From positions 11,470,001 to 11,534,000 of the forward strand of contig NC_061143.1 in NCBI RefSeq assembly GCF_905220365.1: DNA of 64,000 bases, given 5' to 3'. Source of the DNA: Vanessa cardui (taxonomy: Eukaryota > Arthropoda > Insecta > Lepidoptera > Nymphalidae). Under the pieces are notes generated by a model. It did not search any database. It worked only from the letters and a program-made list of their open reading frames with translations, and had not been told where the DNA came from. A program made the translations under genes and the position numbers. Below, piece after piece: positions 33,301-45,105 of the stretch (positions are counted from its first letter, which is position 1; each line of letters begins with the position of its first letter).

Positions 33301-35828
33301 TGTAACAAGTTCTTTGAATAGTAAAACGCCTCCATGATTCTCGTGACGCGATAATTAATATTCATTTTAATTAATACTGAAAATTAGAACAAATTCTTAG
33401 TAAGAAATATTTAACCGTAAACTTGAAATTATTATTATTCTTTTAATTCTTAGCCTCTTTGAGAGTTGGTAGATCTTTTTCAAGGTCAAATTTTAATTAA
33501 AGTCTCCAAATGCTTTTACTGCTATTATGAGTATAATCGTGATGAAGTTTGATATAATACTTCTTGTATTTAATAGCTAATTTGAACGAAAAAACATTTT
33601 TATACAATTATGCTTATTAATAATGTAAATAATGAATGGCAGCTGGCAACAATTGTCACTTCTGTTTATTTTTATATTCTTTGACTGTGCCATATTTCTC
33701 GTAGCGCTTTCCCGCCCTGTCATCCTATTTCTATCTCTCTTCCACTCAATATAGATATACAAATTTATCAATAGGTCTGAAAGAGACAAACCTATTTCAG
33801 GTTATGAATGAAATATTTTCTTAACTTATGCGTAAATTCGATTACACATACGGTTGTATTTGTAAGCAATATTAATTTCTATATTGTACGCGATAAGGAG
33901 TATTATCCCATGAATTTCTGTAATTCGGCACTTCAGTGTCTCATACATTATTAGTTTAATTACTCAAGTCGTTTGTTTCGGGGTTTTCACGTAATTAAGT
34001 TCGAACATAAAAAGTCACAAAGTAAGATAGTTAATAACTTTACCGTTTGACTTAAGCATACACGCAAATTTATAATACATATTAATTTAAGTATAAAGTA
34101 TTAGTTTCCTCACGCGACTTTACCCGTTGTGGGGAGTAGGGGAGTCTTTCCAGGTTTTAGGTAACCTAAGTCGGTTTCTCAACCCCTGCGAAGCTGAATT
34201 TCGTAATGATCGGTTGAATAAGAGATGAAATAGTAACAAATACTCTCTGTTAGAATTGAATATAAATTATTACGCTTTTCGCATATACTCGTAAGTTACG
34301 CTCTTGAGGATAGTCATCGTTCTGCTCAATATATGTATGTACTTAGCAAAAATATAGAGTTTTAGTCCACGTTGTCTAAGTTTTCTTCAGGTCATGAAAG
34401 AAGTTGGAACGATCGTTGTAACCCATGAATTCAAGAATCCCAAGAATCTCCATAAAAAAATCATAGAGTTCCAAATTTGTCGTGCGCTCTAATTAACCCC
34501 TTACAGAAATAAAACGTTTGAGGAAGTAGTAGTTATGTTGCATGAAGACGGAAGAGAAATGTGGAAATTTGAGCAGTGGCGACACTCGTTCAGTTCATCT
34601 CACTCTATGATCGAAGACCAGGCCTTCTCTCGACGTTTTTAGGAGTTCTGGTTATTTTTGAAGGACTAGCCTTTTTGGAAAATAAAAGTATTTAGAGGGC
34701 CACAGTTACTAGGTTAGCAATATCATATTTTTGAACTTCGAACACCGAACGCATCCTGCATTGATTTATTGCCTTAAGTTTCTCGGGCTGAGTGGTTGTG
34801 GGATATATGGGTATGAAAATCCCATACATAGTATGAGAATGATTGACTAGAGATCATATGATCACGAACAAACTTTTGCACTGTAATATGACACTAATAA
34901 TATACATATAAAAACATATTTAAAAAATGGTTTATTTTAGTAAACATAGTAAATATTGGACAAAGTCACTTTTATGAAATATTAAATATGTAATGTGATG
35001 AAATGTAATAAAGCTAATAAAGATAATAGGCTCCGTAGATTAGAATTCATTATTAAAAAAAAAAGAAAAATTATAAAAATAAAATAATAATCCTTGATAA
35101 AAAAAAAATAATCAACCTTGTATTTCCCACCATCCTTCAAACAGTACAACAATAAGTTTTGCTGTTCGGCAAAAGACTATTTTATGCATGAATTTAATTC
35201 AAACACACGCGCTTGCACTAAGCTCTACCACCCATTTCCACAGAGTTCTTAAGAGGTCAAAGTAATGTTGGTAAATTTTATCAGACATATTAAAGTAATT
35301 CTAGCAGAAAATATTGCAAATTAATTTTGTTTTAACGATATTCTTCTGTCTTCAAAGCGAATATTAGACCAATTTACAAATTGCATTATGCATTTATCGA
35401 GTAAAACACTCTTATAATAGAAACGTTACAAATGCCAAGGCGAATAAAATCGAAATTGTGCTTTAAGTCATAGGCTTGGAGCCTAATTTTGACTGTATAA
35501 TAAAATGTGGTGTTAAACTGAAATTTGAAATAGCTCTATAATAGAGGTAATTTTGCGAGAGTTGTGTAATTTTAGCAAACGTGGCAAGTTATTGTAACGC
35601 AGGAGTATATTATGCCAGGCAAACCTGTCTGTAGCTTCTATAAAATATGAATAATAAATATAGTTTGAATATTGATACCATAGATACGAGAGAATTTTTC
35701 TTTTTAATTTATATTTTAATTTTTTTAAAAATTCGTTCTATTTTAGTTTCATTAAGACTGTTGTCATATTTTAACTATTTAGAATGTTTTTAATAATAAT
35801 CATAATTTACAATGCAGCTTAAAGTATT
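30337..35828. other. Long mostly unique intergenic region, no gene recognised
   Basis: This is the longest stretch without a clear repeat copy. The only departure in composition is a GC-richer patch at about 32990-33330 (ccaccctctgggcgggggct; several CpG-containing runs), which overlaps a 105-codon plus-strand frame with no recognisable domain and a TTG start. The patch could be a promoter or a non-coding first exon. I cannot show either. Confidence 0.5.
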
Positions 35829-36040
35829 ACTTGGTAGGAGGGCTTTGTACAGGCCAGTGTAGATAAGTTACAGCAATACCAGTGTTGCTGTAACCTACCC
35901 AAACTAGCAGGTTTTGTTCAGATTTAAAAGTTGAGTGAGCCAGTGTAATTAAAGGCAAAAGGGACATGTCATCTTTGTTTTTAAGGTTGGTGGTACAGAT
36001 AAGGAATGGACAATTGACCATTGACCATTTATATAAAAAA
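35829..36040 (+). repeat. Rep-1 dispersed retroposon, internally deleted
   Basis: 'cttggtaggagggctttgta', 'gttgagtgagccagtgtaat', 'aggcaaaagggacatgtcat' and a short A run at about 36036. The minus-strand open frame over it is a repeat artefact. Confidence 0.65.
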
Positions 36041-38955
36041 AGCCTACCTATTGTATAAAAAAGTTAGTGTTATTAATTATATAAATTTAAATATTTAATG
36101 TATAGAATCTGTTTTTATATGGTAGAGTTTCAGTAACTGATTATGTCATTGTTTGCCCCCCCCCTCTCTTCAATTATGTCATCCATCCACTTTATGTTGA
36201 AGGCGTAATTATCATTATTCTTACAGGCGGACGTTAAGTTAAGCCTACAGGCCTGTCAAATGAGAGCAATCGTTGACACAAAAAGAAGACCTTTTTTGTC
36301 TCGCTGAAAAAACACGTTGCGCGTTTCTCCGACTTGATGTGGTCGGGTATGTAGGACTTGCCAGTGCTCAGAACGAAACCCTTAGTACACACGGAATACC
36401 CTCAAAAGCCAGCGGTACCTTCCCCTTTTCGGTGCCACAGGATCGCTTTCAAATGCAACCGTTTCATACTCACTCATACTTCATAGCCGCTCAAAATATA
36501 TTTTATCAATAAATAGGGGTTAATGCAGATATAATACATATTCACATAGCCACTGCAAGGTTTATATTTCATATAATTTTGTTTAATAACAATAACTACG
36601 AATTAAAGTAACGTGAAACGGAACGTATTTCAAAAACACTAATTGGCGTTCAGTGACGTCAGTCCTGTTATGACTATTTATTTGAGGTAATATTTGTAAA
36701 AAAGTGAACATTGAAACGAAAATTAATTGCGTTTTTCGAATTAAAAAGGAAGTTAGGTTTGTCAAAGCAGACTCCAGATTCCTTTTTTCAGCTTGAAACC
36801 AATTTTATCTCAGTTTTGAGTCAGAAGGTCCACTCAAAAACCATTCATTTGAAAACTTTGTTGAAGTACATGGATACATTGGCACAAAACATACGTCAAT
36901 ATAGCTTTTTGCGAAGTATCGATAGTCCATTTTGTATTTTTCCAAAAAAGTATCTCAAAGGTCGAGAAAAAAAGCATAAGTATGAAAACCAGTGACGACA
37001 AGTACGATCATGGAACAGTGACAGACAGCAGTGACGTCATACGAAATATAGATCGGTTTTCGCGCGAAACTTTAAACTGATATTTTGTAACCGCATTTTT
37101 GCTGTAAATTACAATGTTTTAGATTTTTAATATACTTGTGGTCTATCCTATATGGAGTTCTTTAAAATAAACACAAGAATAAAAATATTGCATCTTCCCT
37201 ATTGGTGAAAATGATTATATTCTTACCAAACGAAATTGAAATTGTCATTTTGTAAAGAAAAGTCTAATAACTCTATCGGATATTTAATATCAATAATAAT
37301 TACATTAAATCAATTACATCGAAATCCAACTAAAACGACAACTAATCAATGACTCAGAAGTATTCCCAAAGCACCCAAACATCGTAACTGAAAGTAAACC
37401 TAAGCCTCTTTGACAGGCGTTCCTTTTTAAATATATTACACAAGGCATTTATTCATTAGGCGAGAATGTGGTGAGAACACGGTATGTTATAATTGAACAC
37501 ACACATGCTCACAAACAATTTCATGTTTATAATGTCTACGACAATCGTCTTTGTGCGGCTCACAATCTCATCTTTAAACGATCCCTTTGACGTGTGCCAA
37601 CGAACAATTACCGCCAGCGCTATGCCTAGAATTACAAGATTTTTTGTTTACTTTCCTCTTTATTGCTGTCTCACTTTCACAGGACTTTTTTGCACTTCTC
37701 GTTCCGAATTCGAGACTTTAGTTTACTTTCCGATATCAACCTAATCCATGTCTACTCAGATACACTTAGAGTTCCAAAGCAACTGTTTTAAAAGAGTTAC
37801 ATACATACGTACAGAAGATTTATGTATGTATATTACATGTCTACTTTTAAAATGCTTAATGAACTGCTGTTCAGTTAAGACTCCTGTGTTAAAGATGTAT
37901 TGAGCAATTAGAATACGGGTTCAAGCCAAAATCTTTAAACTGACTTTATTCAGAAACTGGGGTCAGTAAACAAGTCAAAAAACGAAATAAATCTATTTGT
38001 TTTTGTCTATTTAAATCGGGTAATTTAAATAAATAAAAAGCCTTATATTTCTTTCTTAATTATAAAAATTTAAAATGAAAACAAAATGAAAAATGAATAC
38101 AAAATATTTAAAGTGTATTCTTACTATCTAATTATTTTAAAAATAAATATATCTGTAATTTTTTAATCATATAACTGAGAATAACCCCTCGTCTTGAGGG
38201 TGAAGGCTTCCTCTAAAGCTCACCATTGGTCTCGATCACAAGCTACACTCATCCAGTGGCTTCCAGCCACTTTCAATATGTTGTCATTTTGTTGGGTAAT
38301 TTAAATACTCTAACTTAATTCACGGAAATCCAAACATTTTTATTACAATAACATGTAACTGTATAACGCGTATTTATAATCCACTCGCGAACAAACTAGT
38401 GTGCACCAGCTTGTGAAATAAATAATACCAGGCATATAATACTAAGCGACATATCGTGTTAAACATTCGAACTGTCAGAAATGTCACGCGATGACAATGC
38501 CAAGGAAACAGAACCAAAAGGACGTAAGTCACGAAAAAATACCTTCCGAATTCACACCGATTTGACGCTCAGAAAATAGTCTTTAAGACAAATGTACTAA
38601 ACTTAAAATACATTTTTATCACTTACATCCTTTTAGTTATAACTCGTTCATTTATTTAAAAGCATTTCTCGTTGCTTCCATTACTTGTCGACGTTACTTC
38701 GAAATTTAATCAAAAATATCAAATACACTTCATCAAATTGTATTTTCATTTACTTTTTCGCCGGTCATTTATACCATTTTAAACTAAAAGGTTCGCTTGT
38801 GTGGTAAGTAATCCACGCGATGACTTTATACGTTTTTATGTAAATTTAATAATATAATAGCTTGTCACAAATAGGAACACCTACATAAGTAGTAACATAA
38901 CTTACGTTTAGATTAGTTTGGAAAATAATATTTTTTTTATTTCAATTAAATTCCC
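36041..38955. other. Intergenic sequence, no gene recognised
   Basis: A C-rich run lies at about 36157-36166. CRE octamers TGACGTCA lie at 36654-36661 and 37032-37039. A 94-codon plus-strand frame between them (36711-36995, TTG start) is not recognised. A block at about 38180-38285 ('ttgagggtgaaggcttcctc', 'ccattggtctcgatcacaag') resembles a LINE coding remnant on the minus strand. Confidence 0.45.
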
Positions 38956-38959
38956 TCAC

Positions 38960-39150
38960 TCACTAGCTAACCGTTGTTCCGGTTTGTAGTGTTAGTCAGC
39001 CAGTAGACTACAGACACAAATGGCCTAACATGTTAATTCTCAAGGTAGTTGGCACATTAGCGATTTATTGAATTGTTAATATTTCTTACACCAATGTCTA
39101 TCTGAAGTGGTGACCACTTAATATGAGGTACACTTGTCCGTCGGCAAACT
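38960..39150 (+). repeat. Rep-1 fragment, diverged
   Basis: 'gttgttccggtttgtagtgt', 'cacaaatggcctaacatgtt' and 'ttaatatttcttacaccaat' follow the Rep-1 order without its 5' part. Confidence 0.6.
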
Positions 39151-39203
39151 AGAATTAAGAAAAGCACGAGAATTATATCCATTAAATGATTTTTATCATA
39201 TCT

Positions 39204-39506
39204 CAGTCGAGATGGCCCAGTGGTTAGAACGCATGCATCTTAACCGATGATTGTGGGTTCAAACCCAAGCAAGCACCGCTGATTCATGTGCTTAATTTGT
39301 CTTTATAATTCATCTCGTGCTCAGCGGTGAAGGAAAACATCGTGAGGAAACCTGCATGTGACAAATTTCATAAAAATTCTGCCACATGTGTATTCCACCA
39401 ACCCGCATTGCAACAGCGTGGTGGAATATGTTCCAAACCTTCTCCTCAAAGGGAGAGGAGGCCTTTAGCCCAGCAGTGGGAATTTGCAGGCTGTTGTTGT
39501 TTGTTG
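39204..39506 (+). repeat. SINE-1 copy with 15-bp target duplication
   Basis: TTATCATATCTCAGT stands at 39193-39207 and again at 39507-39521. The SINE between them is full length with box A and box B in place and a (TTG)n tail. Low divergence and the clean duplication indicate a recent insertion. Confidence 0.9.
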
Positions 39507-39740
39507 TTATCATATCTCAGTAGTGCTGATTGGAATTTGTACGCCAAGAAATTACCAAGAAAAGCTTATAATTTCCGGAAGTTTGTCGTCATTCGATAAT
39601 CTCATGCCAAGATCTTGTTGGAAACGTCTTAGACTGAAACAAATTTGTATAGTGAAGTAAAGGATACAATAGAACAGAAGAATATCCGACGCGGGCTATA
39701 ATCAATCAATCAATATACATACACATTACATTACTTGACG

Positions 39741-39956
39741 ACCTCCATGGTCGAGTGGTGTGTACACCGGTTTTCATGGGTACGCCACTCCGAGGTCCCG
39801 AGTTCGATTCCCGGCCGAGTCGATGTAGGTTACCATTAGTTTTCTATGTTGTCTTGGGTCTGGGTGTTTGTGGTACCGTCGTTACTTCTGATTTCCATAA
39901 CACAAGTGCTTCAGCTACTTACATTGAGATCAGAGTATGTGATGTTGTCTCATATT
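39741..39956 (+). repeat. SINE-2, most complete copy
   Basis: A tRNA-like head with box A-like TGGTCGAGTGG at about 39750 and box B-like GAGTTCGATTCCCGG at about 39801. A body with 'ttgtcttgggtctgggtgtt' and 'gtaccgtcgttacttctgat' follows, then an end 'gatgttgtctcatatttatt' leading into TTTA repeats. Other copies: 26885, 42789 and 62838, all inverted. Confidence 0.85.
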
Positions 39957-40030
39957 TATTTATTTATTACTCAAACAGGCTTTTACAAGCGCTTTTGAAT
40001 CGTCAACATCTATATTAAGTGTAGCTAAAA
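39957..40030 (-). repeat. CR1-type LINE 3' tail scrap
   Basis: 'caggcttttacaagcgcttt' then 'tgaatcgtcaa' matches the LINE tail at 10880, directly abutting the SINE-2 tail. Confidence 0.6.
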
Positions 40031-40251
40031 GAAGATGATATTTTATGACTGATCAACGGTACGGTATTTGTTGATAATTCTTTATTAATCATTATTCGGA
40101 CGATCTATTCGATGAAAACATGTATGTACCTATGTATTTTCTAAAGGAGAATGTTCGATTTTATTTAAATTCGTATAGTTAATATAATTAAATTTTCATT
40201 TATAATATATGAATTTAAGTTTGTTTAATTAACACATCTTTTGTTAATGGT

Positions 40252-40525
40252 TTAGGTTGGCGGACGAGCATATGGGCCACCTGATGGTAAGTGGTCATCA
40301 TCACCCATGACAATGAAGCTGTAAGAAATATTAACTATTCATTACATCGTCAATGTGCCACCAACTACTAACTAAAATGTTATGTCCCTTGTGCCTGTAG
40401 TTACACTGGCTCACTCACCATTCAAACCGGAACACAACAATACTGAGTACTGTTATTTGGCGGAAGAATAACTGATGAGTGGGTGGTACCTACCTAGACA
40501 GGCTAGCACAAAGCCCTACCACCAA
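40252..40525 (-). repeat. Rep-1 dispersed retroposon, full length, inverted
   Basis: 'ttggcggacgagcatatggg', 'ccacctgatggtaagtggtc' to 'agcacaaagccctaccacca'. It lies just downstream of the 40863-41515 gene and beyond its poly(A) signal. Confidence 0.8.
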
Positions 40526-40761
40526 GTGTGTAAATATAAATATCTGTGTTATTATAATTTAATCAGTGGAAGAGTTCCGATCTGTTGATAGAGCATACTT
40601 TAATACTATACATATATTTTGATCTAAATATATATTAATTCAATCAACAAAAGTAACATATTGTCTCAAACATTAATGTATTTTATTACACAATAAGAAC
40701 TAAACCAAAATTAATTTGTATAAAAATGAAACACAATTAACGTTGTTCAAAAAAATCACAC

Positions 40762-40767
40762 TTTATT
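40762..40767 (-). terminator. Poly(A) signal AATAAA of the small membrane protein gene
   Basis: Minus strand CCAATAAAGTGTG, about 96 bases after the stop codon of the gene at 40863-41515. A suitable T-rich stretch follows. Confidence 0.65.
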
Positions 40768-40862
40768 GGCATTCTAACAGCATTTTCACCTAAACTTTGT
40801 CATGATACTGTATCATCAGCCATCGCGATATAAACCTTAGATACTACGTATTAGAGTCCAAT

Positions 40863-41515
40863 TTACAATTCCGTGTGCGTCGAAGGGAATTTCTTCAGAA
40901 CAGCATGGTATAAGTTATAAAAAGCATACACTGATACACTTAAGATTACGAAGAGAGAACCGCCGAATACGAAACTGAGAAAATTCCCATCGATCATGGT
41001 TGTCCCTTGGAGACTCCTCGCTTGACCTTGGAACAATTCCTTGGTGCCTGATCCGGCGTTTTTCCTTTCTTCCATCATCCGTTTCATAGATGACAATCGT
41101 TCCTTTAATTCATCTATCGACTCCATCACATCTACTGGTTCTGAAACACAAAATACTCTTTAGTTATATTATTTATTGACTTATGTAATTCGAAATTTGA
41201 AATTCAGATTTTTTTTTAAATTCGATTTGACATTATGATTTGACAAAGGTAAACATAATAAAGTATACACAAAAAAAAAACAACAACGAAAGAATCGTTC
41301 AAATTGATTGAATTATTCTTTAAATTCATTGATATTCCTCATTATTTTCATGTGTGTACACTTTAAGGTCGCTTTCGTTTTAGAATTAACACATTCCCGT
41401 TTCTTATCACGAATCCTTATCACTGTTACACGAGTTTTTAACGTATTACATAACACTGTCACTTTAGGAAAACACAATACTTTAAAATACCTTGAACTTC
41501 TCTCTCTGGACTCAT
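40863..41515 (-). CDS. Two-exon gene for a 100-residue single-pass membrane protein
   Basis: Exon 1 is 41515-41491 (ATG then MSPEREVQ and one base), the donor is GTATTT, the intron is 41490-41141 (350 bp), and the acceptor is TTTGTGTTTCAG. Exon 2 is 41140-40863 and ends in TAA. The split codon joins as G+AA (Glu), giving exactly 100 residues. Residues 13-35 (MESIDELKERLSSMKRMMEE) are charged and probably helical or coiled coil. About 62-84 (FLSFVFGGSLFVILSVSVYA) form one membrane segment, followed by a short tail, KKFPSTHTEL. There is no signal peptide, so it may be tail-anchored-like with the N-terminus in the cytosol. I do not recognise the family. The start is supported by splice phase and by promoter motifs upstream. 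The overlapping plus-strand 132-codon frame is a shadow. Confidence 0.8.
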
Positions 41516-41585
41516 TTTTTTGGCAATATTTACTGCAGTCTTTTGTTTTCGAAGCCACAGACTATCCTGGTCTAGATACGAACGA

Positions 41586-41606
41586 AAAATGGCCGCCGCG
41601 CATGCG
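41586..41606. promoter_or_regulatory. NRF1-type and YY1-like promoter motifs
   Basis: GCGCATGCG (41598-41606) matches the core of the palindromic NRF1 site, which the insect NRF1 orthologue (ewg) also recognises. AAAATGGC (41586-41593) resembles a YY1-like element. They sit 71-92 bp upstream of the ATG of the 100-residue gene in a local GC-rich island, which fits a TATA-less housekeeping promoter. Function is inferred from motif and position. Confidence 0.55.
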
Positions 41607-41715
41607 TCTCCCTCACTGGGATCGGTGGGCTATTGATCGAAAGCCCCGGGAACACCTAGCTAAGGAAATTCTAGGGAAATATAATCCATTATTTTTTTAT
41701 AATTAGTAAAACTAA

Positions 41716-42586
41716 TCCCATTTTTTAAATAAAAATTAACCGAGCTTTTCATACTAATAATCATAAATTTAATTTTAAATTAAGATTTAAAATTAATAAT
41801 TACCTACATACAGTTAATTCATTCTTAAAAAAGGAATCTATTGTGTTTCGGTTATTTGTGTAGGATTTATATTCCAAAACGAAATTTATATTATACATAA
41901 TAAAATTTCGATTAAAAAAAAGTTCTTTTAATATGTAAGAATGTTTTTGACTAAACATATTTGTTTCTGGCTTTGAATAAACTAGATTCATAAGATATTA
42001 TTCCTTTTTCCCATAATTATATTTATGTAGATAATATATTTTTGTGTTTTCATATATAGATATAAAAGTCCTGCTCGGCTCCCTTTATATATTTTATTAT
42101 TCTTTTTATATTCATTATATATTTTATTTATCTATTTTAGTAACTTTAACAATCTATTGTCATACTTTATCATATTAAGTACATAATATCTTGAAAATAT
42201 ATTTAGACAAAATCGAAAAATTGAACTCCAAGACAGGACATTGGCTACTTTTTTATCTCAAACATACTAACACCTATATTATATATATATAATAGATAAG
42301 AACAACCTAAAAGGCGAGCGAAGCCGCAAGCGACTACTCGTATTGAATAAAATATAGTTCGATTTGATTAAAATACTTATTTATTTAAATATATATTTTT
42401 TTAATATCAAGCTTATTCCTAATAACTAAAATAAATATTACTAGCAAGGTAACCGAATGTGATCGAGTTCATATCCATGAAAATCACATCCACTGTCTGC
42501 ACGCCTTTTCATTATCTATATAATATTGTGCCTTCTCACTTTATACAGCTTTCCCGAAACTGGATGTTCTTTACATACATATTATA
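41716..42586. other. AT-rich intergenic sequence
   Basis: No gene. A scrap 'ggcgagcgaagccgcaagcg' at 42313-42332 looks like an old Helitron 3' hairpin. Confidence 0.5.
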
Positions 42587-43115
42587 TCTATACGTATAAT
42601 AAAATTTGAGTGTCTGTTTGTAACTTCAAAATAACATTTTTTTACTAAATGCATAGGTACATATGTATACAGGGTAAATATAGCAAATTAACCTTATTTT
42701 TCTATTTTGGTCCGTTTGTTTGCTTCGACTAATCTCTGGAACGGCTGGACCGATTTTGACAGGACTTTATAAATATAAAATATAAATATGAGACAACATC
42801 ACATACATTACTCTGATCCCAATGTAAGTTGCTGAAGCACTTGTGTTATGGAAATCAGAAGTAACGACGGTACCACAAACACCCAGACCCAAGACAACAT
42901 AGAAAACTAATGGTAATCTACATCGACTCGGCCGGGAATCGAACCCGGGACCTCAGAGTGGCGTACCCATGAAAACCGGTGTACACACCACTCGACCACG
43001 GAGGTAGCACGGAGGACCACTTTCCCTGCAAATAGCTCATGTAATAAGGAGTAACTTAGGTTACAATAACTTTTTTTTTAAATTCAAACGCACACGAAGT
43101 CACCTGCACAGCTAG
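42587..43115 (+). mobile_element. Non-autonomous Helitron carrying a nested SINE-2
   Basis: It starts TCTATACGTATAATAAAATT after an A and ends 'ctgcacagCTAG' before a T, the Helitron A/T insertion pattern. The interior 'ggaacggctggaccgatttt' is family-typical. An inverted SINE-2 occupies 42789-43017, so the Helitron body is about 300 bp. Confidence 0.75.
42789..43017 (-). repeat. SINE-2 copy nested in a Helitron
   Basis: 'gacaacatcacatacattac' through 'ggccgggaatcgaacccggg' (box B) to 'accactcgaccacggaggta' (box A). Confidence 0.85.
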
Positions 43116-43457
43116 TATAAAAAAATATAACTTAGATCAACGTCTTAGTTATATTGTGTCGATACTTTCTCACGGTTGATGTAATAATAAGTATCAAATA
43201 TATCTGACTGATAACGGTTATCTAGATACAACAATAATATATAATAAGCCTTTAATTCTTGTTTTATAATAATTCATATTACATGGGCATTTGGTTTTTC
43301 CAACCGCTTGTTTTCCCCAAACACTTCCTATCTCTATTCTAATCCATTCTCAGTAAATAAAATATACAATGACACATAATATACACGGTAATTTCAACTT
43401 AAATTTGGTTTTAAAGATAATCTTTAATACGTGTATAATAGTAAAGTAAAGTAAGTA

Positions 43458-43745
43458 AACAGCGTGTAAATTTCCCACTGCTGGGATAAGGCCTCCTCTT
43501 CCATTAAGGAGAGGGTTTGGAACATATTCCACCACGCTGTTCCAATGCGAGTTGGTGAAATGCACATGTGGCAGAATTTCGATGAAATTAGACATATGCA
43601 GGTTTCCTCACGATGTTTTCTTTCACCGTCGAGCTCGAGATGAATTATAAACACAAATTAAGCACATGTATGTATAGTGGTGCTTGCCTGGGTTTGAACC
43701 CGCTATCATCGGTCTATCATCGGTTAAGATACACTGGGCCATTGT
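43458..43745 (-). repeat. SINE-1 copy
   Basis: 'tttcccactgctgggataag' to 'gatacactgggccattgt'. The head has a small duplication ('atcatcggtctatcatcggt') and a deletion before box A. The minus-strand open frames overlapping it are artefacts. Confidence 0.8.
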
Positions 43746-43989
43746 ATAATGCAAAGAATAAATCGATATTATAATTAAAATGAAAACTTATAAACTACAC
43801 GACACAGTTAGTGAAGTTAGAAGAAATCCACTATCAATCATATTAATGATACTTTTAATGAGACACGCTATTGTTTTCAGCGCTTAAGCGCTTTATAATT
43901 ATAGCAACCATTTATAAATATTTCTTTTCGTATAATTGATACTTTTTTATAAAATCAGTTTTGCTAGATATATGTTTTTTTATATAAAA

Positions 43990-44135
43990 AATAGGTAGGC
44001 GGACGGGTACATGGGCCTATCGATTGCAAGTGGTCACCACAGCCCTAAATATTGGTGCCATAAGAAATATTAATCATTCATCACATCATTAATATGCCAC
44101 TGAGCTTGGAACTTGCCTGTAGGTACTTACCAACC
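43990..44135 (-). repeat. Rep-1 3' fragment, inverted
   Basis: 'aggtaggcggacgggtacat' then 'gggccta', followed by 'gtggtcaccac' and 'taagaaatattaatcattca'. The 5' half is absent. Confidence 0.6.
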
Positions 44136-45105
44136 ATTATCATTATCTTTATCTTTTACATGATTTTTTCTGAATTTGTGGCAACTGGTAGTGTTTAATT
44201 TGACAATCAATAAATCATTTTAATGCTTGAATACTGAATAACTTGCACAAAGTCAGCTAAGAGTATAGACATTTCTTCTTATCATTTACTTACAGTCTAT
44301 GTTTTCGAAAAAAAAGCTATAAGCGATTTAAAGCCGATCGAAATTCTTACATTGAATATACCATAAAAAAAAAGCATTTTTTTGTATTTTTGTTGTAAAG
44401 TTGCAATTGTGAGGTCAGATGCAACCTATGTGATATGGCCTTAGTCGATGTACATAACCTTACCCTCAGGTTTTTACCCTTAATCATTCCATTCAAGTTC
44501 TTGATTGCCAATATTTTTTTACGAGCATGAAAAATTCCCTTCAATATTTTCCCTTTCTTAATTTAGGTAACAACCGTGATAAAACGTGTTCCGATTTTTC
44601 ATTTATATCGAAATATTTTTTCTAAGTTTTTTGTTTAGATATTTTTTTATGTAAATTTTACATTTTATTTTAACTTGTCTGTTAGTTTTTTTATGAGCAT
44701 AACAATTAATAACATTTAGTGCTTACATATACACTAAATATGAACATACAAATAGTGCCTGTATCAATCTTGACCGCGTGTAAATTGTGGCAAAGATGCT
44801 AGCAGCATTTCCTCGTTGAATCAAAAAATTATTACTAAATCGCTAGTTAGTTTAGGTCAAAGCTGAATAAGAATCACTAAATAAAACGAATCCTATGACA
44901 TTAATCGTACATGTTGGTTCTTTACTGAAAGCAAAGCATTATCGTAGCAAGCACGACTGGATCCTGTATCAGAATTTACTCCGGACGAAGGTCTTCAACG
45001 GTCACTGGCATGGACACGAAACTTACATACATACAACTTTGTTTTCAGATTTTTTATGTTGTTATACTTATATCTAGTATTAAGTATTAGTAGTAACTAA
45101 AACTA
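44136..45105. other. AT-rich intergenic sequence, no gene recognised
   Basis: Only chance open frames. No repeat family of this window recurs here. Confidence 0.5.

Noticed and set aside
36711..36995. 94-codon plus-strand frame
   Set aside because: TTG start, no recognised family, no promoter or poly(A) context. Could be real but cannot be supported.
41308..41706. 132-codon plus-strand frame as a gene
   Set aside because: It lies over the intron, first exon and promoter of the minus-strand gene, which has correct splice phases and a poly(A) signal. The frame has no recognisable domain.
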